Below, one piece after another: positions 23,464-31,280 of a stretch of DNA of 64,000 nucleotides. Where the stretch lies: contig NZ_JAUSVL010000001.1 in assembly GCF_030814695.1 (NCBI RefSeq), forward strand, positions 1,302,001 through 1,366,000, read 5' to 3'. The notes under the pieces are model-generated. The model was not told where the DNA came from. It did no database searches and was given only the letters and a program-made list of their open reading frames with translations. Position 1 is the stretch's first letter. Each line of letters begins with the position of its first letter. The stretch is from Oligosphaera ethanolica. GTDB taxonomy: Bacteria; Verrucomicrobiota; Lentisphaeria; Oligosphaerales; Oligosphaeraceae. The translations under genes were made by a program, and so were the position numbers.

Positions 23464-25242
23464 TCAGGCCTTGTCGTCCTCGTTGGCCGGAGCCGCAGCA
23501 GTGGCCTTGTCGTCTTCATCGGCCGGGGCCTCGTCAGTAGCCTTCTCAGTCTCTTCCTGCGCCCGCTGAAATGCGTCATCCAGCATGCCGCCGAGGCCGC
23601 CCAGATCATTGCCGGTGTTGCTGTGCAACGCTGCCAGCGAGGTCGGGATCTCAGAACCCTCGGTCGCGTCTTTCATGCTCAGGCCAATGCGACGCTCGTC
23701 CGTGTTGATGTTCTTAACCCGCGCCTTGACCGTGTCGCCAACCTGCACCACGTCCTTCACACGGTTCACGCGCTCATCACTGAGCTCGGAAATGTGAATC
23801 AAACCATCAATGCCGCCTTCAAGTTCCACAAAGGCGCCAAAGGAGGCCAGTTTGGTGATCTTGCCCTCGACAACATCGCCGACCTGGTACTTGTTCTGAA
23901 TCGTCTGCCACGGATCGTCCGTCAGCTTCTTCATGCTCAGGGAGATGCGCTGATGATCGGCATCGACATCCAAAATCACCGCTTCGACTTCCATGCCCTT
24001 CTGCAGCACTTCGCTCGGATGGTTGATCTTGCGGATCCAGGACATGTCGGACACATGGATCATGCCGTCGATGTCGTCCTGAATCTGCACAAAGGCGCCA
24101 TAGCCGGTCATGTTCCGCACTTTGCCCTTGATACGGGTGCCCTTGGGATAACGCTCTTTGATCACTTCCCAGGGATTGGACTGGGTTTGACGCAGACCGA
24201 GAGAGATCTTGCGATCCTCTTTGTTCACGTCCAACACCACCGCCTCGACTTCATCACCTTCGTGCAGAATGTCGCTCGCGCGGTTGACCTTCTTCGTCCA
24301 CGACATCTCAGACACATGAATCAGGCCCTCAATGCCCTCTTCCAGCTCCACAAAGGCGCCGTAAGGCATGACATTGACCACCCGGCCCTTGATACGGGAG
24401 TCCTTGGGATATTTGACGTCGACAGTGTCCCAGGGATTCCCCTCTTTCTGCTTGAGGCCCAAGGAAACCCGCTGACGCTCGCGGTCGACTTCCAAAATCA
24501 TCACTTCGATCTCTTCACCGACTTTGACCACTTCGCTCGGATGCGAAACGCGGCCCCAGCTCATGTCAGTGATGTGCAGCAAGCCATCCATCCCGTTGAG
24601 GTCCACAAAGGCACCGAACTCGGTGATGTTCTTGACCACGCCACGACGGATCTGCTTGGGAATTAACTCGTCCATCAACTTCGTCCGCTGCTCGGCACGA
24701 GCGGCCTCAAGCAATTCGCGACGAGACAACACGATGTTGCGACGCTCGGCATTGATCTTCAAAATCTTGAAATCTTCCTGCTTGCCGACGTAATCGTCCA
24801 AATTGCGGGCAGGCCCCAGATCAACCTGCGAACCCGGCAGGAACGCCTCGACGCCAACATCAACAATCAAGCCGCCCTTGACGCGATTGCGGATCGTGCC
24901 CTTAATGAGCCCGCCTTCCTCGTAGTTGGCAACAATGCTATCCCAGGCCTTCTGCAGCTCGGCCTTATGAATGCTTACCACCGGAATGTTCTCTTCGTCT
25001 TCGATCTGCTCAAGATAGACTTCCAGCTCGTCACCAACCTGGATCGTGTCCCAGTTCTTGATCTCCTGACGGTCCACCAGCGCCTCGGCTTTGTAACCAA
25101 TGTCTAACAGGACACCTTTGTCAGTCTTTTCGGCAACCCGGCCCTTGACCAGGGTGTTCTCCTGAAAATTCACGTTTGTCTGCCCGCCAAGGAGTTCTTC
25201 CATGGACGGCATGTCTTCCAGATTGATGTTGTTCTTGCTCAT
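23464..25242 (-). CDS. rpsA: 30S ribosomal protein S1
   Basis: S1 binds mRNA leaders on the 30S subunit. The 592-residue product starts MSKNNINLEDMPSMEELL and has six S1/OB-fold repeats, recognisable from GVLLDIGYKAEALVD, GAFVDLNGMDGLLHITDM, GAFVELEEGIEGLIHVSEM, GAFVQIQDDIDGMIHVSDM and GAFVELEGGIDGLIHISEL. The acidic C-terminal tail has two copies of APA(D/N)EDDKA. No Shine-Dalgarno is visible before the ATG (the leader reads AACAACAGCAATT), as in E. coli rpsA, where S1 represses its own mRNA. Confidence 0.97.
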   Translation of the reverse strand: MSKNNINLEDMPSMEELLGGQTNVNFQENTLVKGRVAEKTDKGVLLDIGYKAEALVDRQEIKNWDTIQVGDELEVYLEQIEDEENIPVVSIHKAELQKAWDSIVANYEEGGLIKGTIRNRVKGGLIVDVGVEAFLPGSQVDLGPARNLDDYVGKQEDFKILKINAERRNIVLSRRELLEAARAEQRTKLMDELIPKQIRRGVVKNITEFGAFVDLNGMDGLLHITDMSWGRVSHPSEVVKVGEEIEVMILEVDRERQRVSLGLKQKEGNPWDTVDVKYPKDSRIKGRVVNVMPYGAFVELEEGIEGLIHVSEMSWTKKVNRASDILHEGDEVEAVVLDVNKEDRKISLGLRQTQSNPWEVIKERYPKGTRIKGKVRNMTGYGAFVQIQDDIDGMIHVSDMSWIRKINHPSEVLQKGMEVEAVILDVDADHQRISLSMKKLTDDPWQTIQNKYQVGDVVEGKITKLASFGAFVELEGGIDGLIHISELSDERVNRVKDVVQVGDTVKARVKNINTDERRIGLSMKDATEGSEIPTSLAALHSNTGNDLGGLGGMLDDAFQRAQEETEKATDEAPADEDDKATAAAPANEDDKA

Positions 25243-25347
25243 AATTGCTGTTGTTTGGGGGTTACTACTACGTGTTGCTACCTGCTCTCACTGAACTCGG
25301 CTGGACACAAACGGGTGCCCACCGACAGATAAAAAGCCGAACTGTAA

Positions 25348-25375
25348 AATATATGCAATAGACGTCACGATGCAA
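25348..25375 (-). promoter_or_regulatory. Candidate rpsA promoter
   Basis: On the minus strand TTGCAT (25375-25370), 16 bases, then TATATT (25353-25348), about 105 bases upstream of rpsA. The -10 is good and the -35 is weak. Confidence 0.35.
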
Positions 25376-25395
25376 CCCACAAGATGAAATTTTCC

Positions 25396-25424
25396 TACCG
25401 TGCTGGTAATCCCTCACCCATTGA
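25396..25424. repeat. Half copy of the CAATGGGTGA palindrome
   Basis: This is one arm plus the loop of the complete palindrome at 25686-25731 (CCGTGCTGGTAATCC, then CTCACCCATTGA). It is identical to that copy over the shared part. Confidence 0.8.
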
Positions 25425-25470
25425 GAACGAACGCCCAGACATGTCGCGACGTCAACCCCGGGTAAGTAAG

Positions 25471-25625
25471 TGAGTTCCATTGCCTCTTTGGCCCCAGTCA
25501 GCTGCGCCGACTGGGGCCAAAGAGGCCGAGGAATACGGACGTAGTCGCCGTTGTACCCAGGGCGGCGCGCGCTTTCAGCGCTGCTTGCCCTGGGCTGGTA
25601 TGTTTCGCGCTTTCAGCGCTTCTGC
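25471..25625. repeat. Hairpin-bearing direct repeat, copy 1
   Basis: GAGTTCCATTG leads into a perfect 17-bp inverted repeat. The arm CCTCTTTGGCCCCAGTC at 25483-25499 pairs with 25509-25525 around AGCTGCGCC. CCGAGGAA and a CCCAGGGCGGCGC / GCCCTGGGC block containing CTTTCAGCGC follow. A second copy lies 426 bases downstream. No coding frame across it looks real. Confidence 0.85.
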
Positions 25626-25685
25626 CGCTTCGCGGCCAGGGAAACGGGCGCGTTTGACTCAGCCAGAAGCTCTGTGGCTTAATTC

Positions 25686-25731
25686 TCAATGGGTGACCGA
25701 TTACCCGTGCTGGTAATCCCTCACCCATTGA
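25686..25731. repeat. Palindromic element, complete copy
   Basis: The outer arms TCAATGGGTGA and TCACCCATTGA enclose inner arms ATTACC and GGTAAT around CGTGCT, so the whole element can form an interrupted hairpin. Related partial copies lie at 25396-25424, 26250-26277, 57821-57840 and 58177-58195. Confidence 0.8.
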
Positions 25732-25739
25732 TACCTGCC

Positions 25740-25862
25740 ATATTCTTGCGGCCTTTGTTTTCAGCGCCGAAGGCGCGGTCTAAGATAGCCCAGGGCGCGT
25801 CGCCCTGGGTAAAAGTCCCACCCGAAAAGAGCCCTGAAGGGCGGCCTAAAAGACCTGCGACG
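25740..25862. repeat. GCCCAGGGC-type interspersed repeat
   Basis: The segment reads TTTTCAGCGCCGAAGGCGC, then GCCCAGGGCGCGTCGCCCTGGGT, then GAGCCCTGAAGGGC. It is a chain of short hairpins related to blocks at 25549-25625, 25975-26060, 56105-56235 and 57715-57815. It is non-coding as far as I can see. Confidence 0.7.
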
Positions 25863-25896
25863 AAGGGTCACAGCGCAAAATTGCCGCAGCAATCAA

Positions 25897-26060
25897 TGAG
25901 TTCCATTGCCTCTTTGGCTCCAGTCAGCTGCGCCGACTGGGGCCAAAGAGGCCGAGGAACACGAGCAAAAATGGCGCTCCACCCAGGGCGGCGCTCCGCC
26001 TTCGGCGTCGCTTGCCCTAGGCTGGTATGCTTCGCGCTTTCAGCGCTCAAATGCCGCCGG
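25897..26060. repeat. Hairpin-bearing direct repeat, copy 2
   Basis: This is a near-identical copy of 25471-25625. The 17-bp inverted repeat is at 25909-25925 and 25935-25951 with one mismatch (CTCC for CCCC), followed by the same CCGAGGAA and CCCAGGGCGGCGC blocks. Divergence is concentrated in the hairpin loops. Confidence 0.85.
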
Positions 26061-26434
26061 GACGGCGGCGCTCCCAGGAGTCGAATCAGTCCCTAATCAG
26101 TCCAAGGCGTCGGGAGTCAATCCCCACGGTCCAATTCGTCCCCACGGTCCAATCCATGGGATCATGCCTCATGAGTCCGTGAGTCCTCGCCCCAGTGCGC
26201 CGCGCCAATTAGTCCGCACGGTCCCTGGCGTTCCTTGGAACCGCCAGTATCAATGGGTGAGGCATTGCCCGTGCTGCCTAATCTGCATGCGTGACCGCAT
26301 AGTATCCGGTCATGGTCAGAAATACTCGCATCAGCTTAATACGCCATGCTGCCCTTTTGGGCTTCGACTCGTATAGTAATAGGCCATCCACAGTATGCGT
26401 ATCGCCCCCGACCACTTAACCTTGGGAACTCACC
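26061..26434. other. Remainder of the rpsA-ispG gap
   Basis: This part holds short direct repeats of the type CCCCACGGTCCAAT (around 26123-26156) and a partial CAATGGGTGA element at 26250-26277. The ispG promoter must be here, but none is obvious. I see no gene. Confidence 0.5.
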
Positions 26435-27538
26435 ATGCACAGCAGCACGCCCTCTGCACAAATCCGCCAAACCCGCCGTATTATGCTCGGTCGGGTGCCC
26501 ATTGGCGGTGGCGCCCCCGTGAGCATTCAGTCCATGACCAACACCCCCACTGGCGATGCCGACGCCACCCTCGCCCAAATCGGGCGCCTGGGGGCGCTCG
26601 GCTGTGACATCGTGCGCTGCGCCGTGCCCAACGCAGCAGTCATGGACGCCTTTGCGCGCATCTGCGCCGAAAGCCCCCTGCCCGTCGTCGCCGACATCCA
26701 TTTTGACCACGAACTGGCCATCGCCGCCATGGCCGCCGGCGCACACGGCATCAGGGTCAATCCCGGCAATATGAAAAATGCCGACAAGGTCCGTTGTGTC
26801 GCGCGCGAGGCGGCCCGCCGCGGCTGTGCCGTGCGCATCGGCGTCAACGGCGGCAGTCTCGCGCCTGAAGTCCGTCGACGTCTGGGGAATGGCCCCGAAG
26901 CCTTCGTCGCCAGCGCCAAGCACTACGTCGAACTCTTCGCGAGCGAAGGCTGTGAGGCATTGAAAGTCAGCCTGAAATCCTCCGATGTGCGCACCACGGT
27001 GTCGGCCTGTCGCCTTTTCGCGGGACAATCTGACCTGCCCCAGCATCTCGGCGTCACCGAAGCCGGCCCAATGTCCACCGGCCTGGTCAAGTCCGCCATG
27101 GGCATCGGCGCCTTGCTGCTCGACGGCATCGGTGACACCATCCGCGTCAGTCTCACTGCCCCGCCCGAAGCCGAGATTACTGCCGCCAAGCGCATCCTGG
27201 AAGCGGCTGGCCTGCGCATCGCCGCGCCGGAAATCATCGCCTGCCCCACCTGCGGCCGCACCAGCATCGACCTACTGCCCCTGGTCACGGCCGTCGAAGA
27301 GGCCATCATCGCCATCCAGGCCGACGGCTACGACATCAATCTCCGCAAAGTCGCCATCATGGGCTGCGAAGTGAATGGCCCCGGCGAAGCCCGGGACGCC
27401 GATATCGGCATCGCCGGCAACATGGGCCAGGGCATCCTCTTCAAAAAGGGTGAGAAAGTGCGAACCCTGCCGGCCGATCAACTGCTGGACGCACTGATCG
27501 CTGAGATCAAAGCCGCCGCCGTCCGCAGAACGCCGTAA
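26435..27538 (+). CDS. ispG: 4-hydroxy-3-methylbut-2-en-1-yl diphosphate synthase (IspG/GcpE)
   Basis: IspG is the penultimate step of the MEP isoprenoid pathway, reducing MEcPP to HMBPP with a 4Fe-4S cluster. The 367-residue protein has the N-terminal VPIGGGAPVSIQSMTNTPT motif, a TIM barrel, and the C-terminal cluster ligands CPTCGR and MGCEVNGPGEARDADIG. The size is that of the compact bacterial form without the long insertion seen in plant and some PVC enzymes. It is alone on the plus strand between two repeat- or minus-strand regions. Confidence 0.96.
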   Translation: MHSSTPSAQIRQTRRIMLGRVPIGGGAPVSIQSMTNTPTGDADATLAQIGRLGALGCDIVRCAVPNAAVMDAFARICAESPLPVVADIHFDHELAIAAMAAGAHGIRVNPGNMKNADKVRCVAREAARRGCAVRIGVNGGSLAPEVRRRLGNGPEAFVASAKHYVELFASEGCEALKVSLKSSDVRTTVSACRLFAGQSDLPQHLGVTEAGPMSTGLVKSAMGIGALLLDGIGDTIRVSLTAPPEAEITAAKRILEAAGLRIAAPEIIACPTCGRTSIDLLPLVTAVEEAIIAIQADGYDINLRKVAIMGCEVNGPGEARDADIGIAGNMGQGILFKKGEKVRTLPADQLLDALIAEIKAAAVRRTP

Positions 27539-27636
27539 ACCGACCGGCGAACGCGTCGGACGCATAACACGCAGCACTGCGGAGTTTCGCTCCGGAACAG
27601 AACGGGAGAGTGCTTGCGGTCACGAAAGCGGCTGCG

Positions 27637-29469
27637 TTATTTGCCCGCCCCATGCAAGCCGTATTTCCTCAGCAAGTACTCTTTGCCGGGCTGCGCCGCT
27701 ACGGCCAGGGCGGCATAGCGGCGGCTATCCTCCGCAAAGCCATACCAGTCACAGAGCAGCGCAAGCCGCAGATAGTCGTCAAAGACGTCCACTGCCGCAG
27801 CTCGTTCCTGGCGCTTATTGCTCGCCATATCCTGGCGTTTTTCGGCATAGAAAGCAAAGATGTCCCAAAGCTGGGGCCAGGCCAAGTCCTCAAACCCGAC
27901 CTGCATGGAATTATCCCCGTCCCCGGCGGCGTGGTCACGACGGCGGACGGTCAGTCCCTTCTCGTTGGCGCGAGGAATGGCCCCCAGATATGAACGGCCA
28001 TTCCGCAGAACAATCCGCCCACTCTCGCCGCGATCATAACCGATATAGCGCATCGTCTGCTGCAAATAGTCCCGCGCCGAGCCGACAATGCGCAGGCGTT
28101 CGCGTTCCGTCTCCTGCAGCGCTTCTGGCACAGCATGCAAATAGCGTTTGTTCTCCTCGCGCGTAGTCGTAAAATCAAGGTCCGGCGGTTGGGGACGAGA
28201 CGCCCACACGGCCGGCGCAATCGTCGCCGCCGTGCCAATCGTCACCGTAACGCCGCTACCCGCAGCCGGGGTCCCGCCTGCAGCTTCCTGCAGTTCTGCC
28301 GTGGCAGTAGCCGCCTCCAGCGCCGTCGGCAACGCCGTCGGCAACGTCAATGACGGGGTGTCGGTTATCGGCATGGTATCGCTTCGCCGCTGGCGCAGGC
28401 GATACGCCAGAAACAGGGCGCAAAGGGCCACTAATCCACCAAGCAAGAGGACGTTGACTATCGTCGCGCCGCGGCCTGACTTACGTCGCGGCGCGGTCAT
28501 GGCCGCATGCGCAGCCGCGTCCTCAGGCCGCAACCCGCCCGTAGCCAGGTCGCCACCGCCCCGGAGGACCTTAGCTGGACGCTGCTTCGCCCGGCTCTTC
28601 TCTTCCAGCACCTTGAGAACGTCGTTGTAACTGCCTGGGCGATCCTCCGGACGTTTGGAAAGCATGCGGCCCAAACACTCCCCAAAGGCTTGCGAATAGC
28701 CCGGGTGAGCCACGTGCAAAGGCTCCGTTTTGCCGGTAGTGGCCCCGACTTCTGCTGGTCGCCGCCCCGTCGCCAACTCATAGAGAACTACCGCGAGGCT
28801 GTACATGTCGCTGGCACGGGTGGCGGTGGCGCCGTCGCGCACTTCCGGACTGGCGTAAGGATCAGCGCCAGCGTCTTTGCCCAAGGCGCGCGCCACGCCA
28901 AAATCTGTCACCTTGACAAAGCAGTCCTCATCAAAGAGGATGTTGCCCGGGGCGAGCCCACCATGACAGATACCGGCCGCATCGGCTTCCATCAAGGCGC
29001 CAATGATGCCGGCCGCACAACGCTGTAGCAGCGCAGGCTCCATCCGTTCCCTGGCCGATGCATAGGACAGGGCGCGGACATATTGCTGCACCGCGTAAGC
29101 ACCCCCTTCGTCACTGCGACCACAGGCATAAACAGACACCACCTGCGGATGGCCTATCGTCGCCATTCGCCGAGTCACCGCCAGAAAAGCCTCCAGCTGC
29201 TCCCCACTAAAACGGCCACCGCCGGTTATCACCTTGACGCAAACCTCACGGTCCAAAGTCGTATCCAAGGCCCGGTACACATGAAGAGCCGCCGCCTCAT
29301 GTAAAATGTCTTCCAGGAGTATGGACTGAAACCACTTCGGCACCCGAAATTCCACTCCGCAATGCGGACAGGGAAACAAACTCAACGGTGATAGCTCACT
29401 GACGTCGAGCTTCCGCTGGCAGCCGGGGCAGCGTATTTTCATGGCAGATTGGCTGGAATGCTCGGTCAT
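27637..29469 (-). CDS. Zinc-ribbon, membrane-anchored Ser/Thr kinase-like protein (predicted pseudokinase)
   Basis: The 610-residue protein begins with a zinc ribbon (CPGC at 14-17, CPHC at 34-37). A Hanks-type kinase fold follows (about 50-290). The ATP-binding lysine (VCVKVI, K79) and DFG (189-191) are present, but the catalytic loop reads HGGLAPGN (169-176) where active kinases have HRDLKPEN, so the catalytic Asp is lost. The glycine loop is also unrecognisable. One membrane segment (about 335-357) leads to a low-complexity Ala/Thr region and a C-terminal domain I do not recognise. It probably binds nucleotide or a partner rather than phosphorylating. A strong promoter lies upstream. Its place after rplT, where pheST often lies, is notable. 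Confidence 0.85.
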   Translation of the reverse strand: MTEHSSQSAMKIRCPGCQRKLDVSELSPLSLFPCPHCGVEFRVPKWFQSILLEDILHEAAALHVYRALDTTLDREVCVKVITGGGRFSGEQLEAFLAVTRRMATIGHPQVVSVYACGRSDEGGAYAVQQYVRALSYASARERMEPALLQRCAAGIIGALMEADAAGICHGGLAPGNILFDEDCFVKVTDFGVARALGKDAGADPYASPEVRDGATATRASDMYSLAVVLYELATGRRPAEVGATTGKTEPLHVAHPGYSQAFGECLGRMLSKRPEDRPGSYNDVLKVLEEKSRAKQRPAKVLRGGGDLATGGLRPEDAAAHAAMTAPRRKSGRGATIVNVLLLGGLVALCALFLAYRLRQRRSDTMPITDTPSLTLPTALPTALEAATATAELQEAAGGTPAAGSGVTVTIGTAATIAPAVWASRPQPPDLDFTTTREENKRYLHAVPEALQETERERLRIVGSARDYLQQTMRYIGYDRGESGRIVLRNGRSYLGAIPRANEKGLTVRRRDHAAGDGDNSMQVGFEDLAWPQLWDIFAFYAEKRQDMASNKRQERAAAVDVFDDYLRLALLCDWYGFAEDSRRYAALAVAAQPGKEYLLRKYGLHGAGK

Positions 29470-29730
29470 TTCCTCAGTCTCGATAGTGCTTCAGTGGAGT
29501 GACAATGCCACGACAAAAATGTTCAGCAGCCGCACAACCCCAAGCAGCCACGCGGTGAACTGTACCACCGACCTTGAACACGTATGGTGCAGCGCCCATT
29601 ATAGCAAAATTGTCCTGCGAGCTCAAGAGCGGCAGCAGCGTTTTCCCACCATGCGTGCGGGCCAGAACCACCTGGACAAGCCGAACTATGGTATGCCGCC
29701 GGCAAGCGCCGAGCTGCGGAAAAGCGGCAC
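29470..29730. other. Gap between rplT terminator and kinase-like gene
   Basis: This is the leader and promoter of the kinase-like gene. A 95-codon frame on the minus strand overlaps it, but its composition gives no reason to call a gene. Confidence 0.5.
29598..29626 (-). promoter_or_regulatory. Promoter of the kinase-like gene
   Basis: On the minus strand TTGAGC (29626-29621), 17 bases, then a perfect TATAAT (29603-29598), about 130 bases upstream of the start codon. Confidence 0.65.
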
Positions 29731-29768
29731 AAAAAAAAGGCATGGCCGAATAAACAACCATGCCCGCA
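29731..29768 (-). terminator. Rho-independent terminator after rplT
   Basis: On the minus strand GGGCATGG and CCATGCC pair around a 12-base loop and are followed by eight T residues. It ends the thrS-infC-rpmI-rplT unit. Confidence 0.88.
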
Positions 29769-29786
29769 CAAAACCATCAGCTACGC

Positions 29787-30137
29787 TTAGCGCGCCGCTT
29801 TGGCCTGTTCAACCAGCTGCGTGAACGCCGCCGGATCAGTGACCGCCAAATCCGCCAGGACCTTGCGGTTAATCTCAACACCGGCCTTGTTCAGACCATC
29901 AATCAGCCAGCTGTACTTGAAGTCGGCAGCGCGGCAGGCAGCGTTGATGCGCTGCGTCCACAAACTGCGATACTGGCGCTTTTTCTGCTTGCGGCCCACA
30001 AAGGCGTTTGCCATCGCGTGGTCCACCGCACCGTATGCCATACGGATCAGCTTGCTGCGATTGCCACGAAAACCCTTGGCCTGACGTAATACCCGCTTGC
30101 GCCGCTTGCGCGAAGGAACTGCATATGTCGTTCTCAT
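29787..30137 (-). CDS. rplT: 50S ribosomal protein L20
   Basis: L20 is an early 23S-binding protein and, in other bacteria, translational repressor of the infC operon. The 116-residue product starts MRTTYAVPSRKRRKRVLRQA and has GFRGNRSKLIRMA and RQYRSLWTQRINAACR. The ATG at 30137 has GGAGAG six bases upstream and matches the family; the ATG at 30176 is rejected. Confidence 0.97.
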   Translation of the reverse strand: MRTTYAVPSRKRRKRVLRQAKGFRGNRSKLIRMAYGAVDHAMANAFVGRKQKKRQYRSLWTQRINAACRAADFKYSWLIDGLNKAGVEINRKVLADLAVTDPAAFTQLVEQAKAAR

Positions 30138-30230
30138 CTTATCTCTCCAATGTGCCTTTGCCTTGCTACATGGCACCAGGATGGCACGTCCTGTTTGATC
30201 ACATCTCTATCAGCACACTCACCACTAAAC

Positions 30231-30431
30231 TCACAGGCCATAAGGCAAAGAAGCCTTCACGCGAGCCATCTCGCTCGACCGCACCGCCGCGTCACGGCCC
30301 AAACGGCGCTTGCGGCTAGAGCTTTTCTTCGTCAAAATGTGACGGCCATTGGCACAATTGTGGAGAAACTTACCCGTCCCCGTTTGCTTGAAGCGCTTGG
30401 CGGCGGCCTTCCTGGTCTTCATCTTTGGCAT
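30231..30431 (-). CDS. rpmI: 50S ribosomal protein L35
   Basis: The protein has 66 residues and starts MPKMKTRKAAAKRFKQTGTG, with HILTKKSSSRKRRLGRDAAV. It has the normal size and basic composition. It lies between infC and rplT as in most bacteria. Confidence 0.96.
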   Translation of the reverse strand: MPKMKTRKAAAKRFKQTGTGKFLHNCANGRHILTKKSSSRKRRLGRDAAVRSSEMARVKASLPYGL

Positions 30432-30510
30432 TGCTTGTCCCGTCCTATGAACACTGATCCATTACGCTCAAAAAAAAAACGTACATTCACTTTATAGGAT
30501 ATCCGCCCGC

Positions 30511-30543
30511 AAAAAACAGGAACAGCGCCGGGGCCGCTGTTCC
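30511..30543 (-). terminator. Hairpin with T-run between infC and rpmI
   Basis: On the minus strand GGAACAGCG and CGCTGTTCC pair perfectly around GCCCCGG and are followed by TGTTTTTTG. It looks like an intrinsic terminator or attenuator inside the infC-rpmI-rplT unit. A TATAAA box lies just downstream, near 30491-30496. Confidence 0.7.
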
Positions 30544-30584
30544 CTTGCTCTTCGTTTACCGACAGGTCTGGTGCGCAGCCCCGG

Positions 30585-31103
30585 TCATTTCTGAGGCTTC
30601 GGAGCCAACACCATAATCACATTTCGGCCAAACTGTTTCGCAGGTGAATCCACCACAGCAACTTCACCAACCGTCGTTACCAGCCGCGCAAGAACCTGCA
30701 TGCCCAAGTCGACATGGGCCATTTCACGACCGCGGAAGGCGAGAAGAACTTTTACTTTATCACCCTTCTCCAAAAAAGCAATCGTGTGGCGGGCTTTTGT
30801 CTGGAAATCATTGTCATCGATATTCGGATGCATCTTGACTTCCTTGACCTTCTGCTGGATCTGCTTGCGTTTCGCTTCCCGCTGACGCTTGCACTCCTGA
30901 TACTGGAACTTGCCAAAGTCCATGATGCGGCAGACCGGCGGATCAATCTTGCCGGCGATTTCCACCAGGTCCAGTCCAGCGGCATGCGCGCGCTCCAAGG
31001 CGGCCTCGAAGCTTAGCAAGCCGAGCTGCTCATTGTCTTCCGAGATGAGGCGGACAGTCTTGCCCCTGAAAAAACGATCACCGGTTTTTAGCTGACGTGC
31101 GAT
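30585..31103 (-). CDS. infC: Translation initiation factor IF-3, predicted AUC start
   Basis: IF-3 prevents premature subunit joining and rejects wrong start codons. The frame includes FFRGKTVRLISEDNEQLG, AAGLDLVEIAGKIDPPVCRI and DFGKFQYQECKRQREAKRK, then a normal C-terminal domain. Family-conserved sequence extends upstream of the first conventional start (TTG at 31019). The only codon preceded by a good Shine-Dalgarno (GGAGGA at 31116-31111, seven bases away) is ATC at 31103, and no ATG, GTG or TTG lies between the upstream TAG and the TTG. Length from ATC is 172 residues. Non-canonical AUU or AUC starts are known for infC and allow IF-3 to repress itself. Confidence 0.9.
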   Translation of the reverse strand: MARQLKTGDRFFRGKTVRLISEDNEQLGLLSFEAALERAHAAGLDLVEIAGKIDPPVCRIMDFGKFQYQECKRQREAKRKQIQQKVKEVKMHPNIDDNDFQTKARHTIAFLEKGDKVKVLLAFRGREMAHVDLGMQVLARLVTTVGEVAVVDSPAKQFGRNVIMVLAPKPQK

Positions 31104-31116
31104 GGGAGGATCCTCC
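31104..31116 (-). promoter_or_regulatory. Self-complementary ribosome binding site of infC
   Basis: The Shine-Dalgarno GGAGGA is followed directly by TCCTCC, a perfect 12-bp palindrome (31105-31116) ending one base before the ATC codon. The Shine-Dalgarno could be sequestered by folding or dimerisation. Confidence 0.6.
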
Positions 31117-31138
31117 TATACTAGGGTTACTAATCAGA

Positions 31139-31166
31139 CAGCGCCGTCCCCTTTGGACAAGCGCTG
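31139..31166 (-). promoter_or_regulatory. Hairpin in the infC leader
   Basis: On the minus strand CAGCGC..GTCC pairs with GGAC.GCGCTG around AAAGG, between thrS and infC. It has no T-run, so it is more likely a leader structure than a terminator. Confidence 0.4.
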
Positions 31167-31280
31167 CGGCGGCCGGCCCAACCCTGCCGCCATGAAACAT
31201 CGTCTCAAAAAGCTGTATACACTAACGCTATGCCTGGCATCTAGCAAATTCACCATAGCAGGGTCACGGCGTCACTTACT

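Noticed and set aside
25498..26096. Several small frames in the rpsA-ispG gap
   Set aside because: They are translations of the duplicated hairpin repeats on both strands, without start signals or protein-like composition.
29474..29761. Small 95-codon gene between rplT and the kinase-like gene
   Set aside because: It overlaps the rplT terminator and the TATAAT promoter, with no Shine-Dalgarno or family resemblance.
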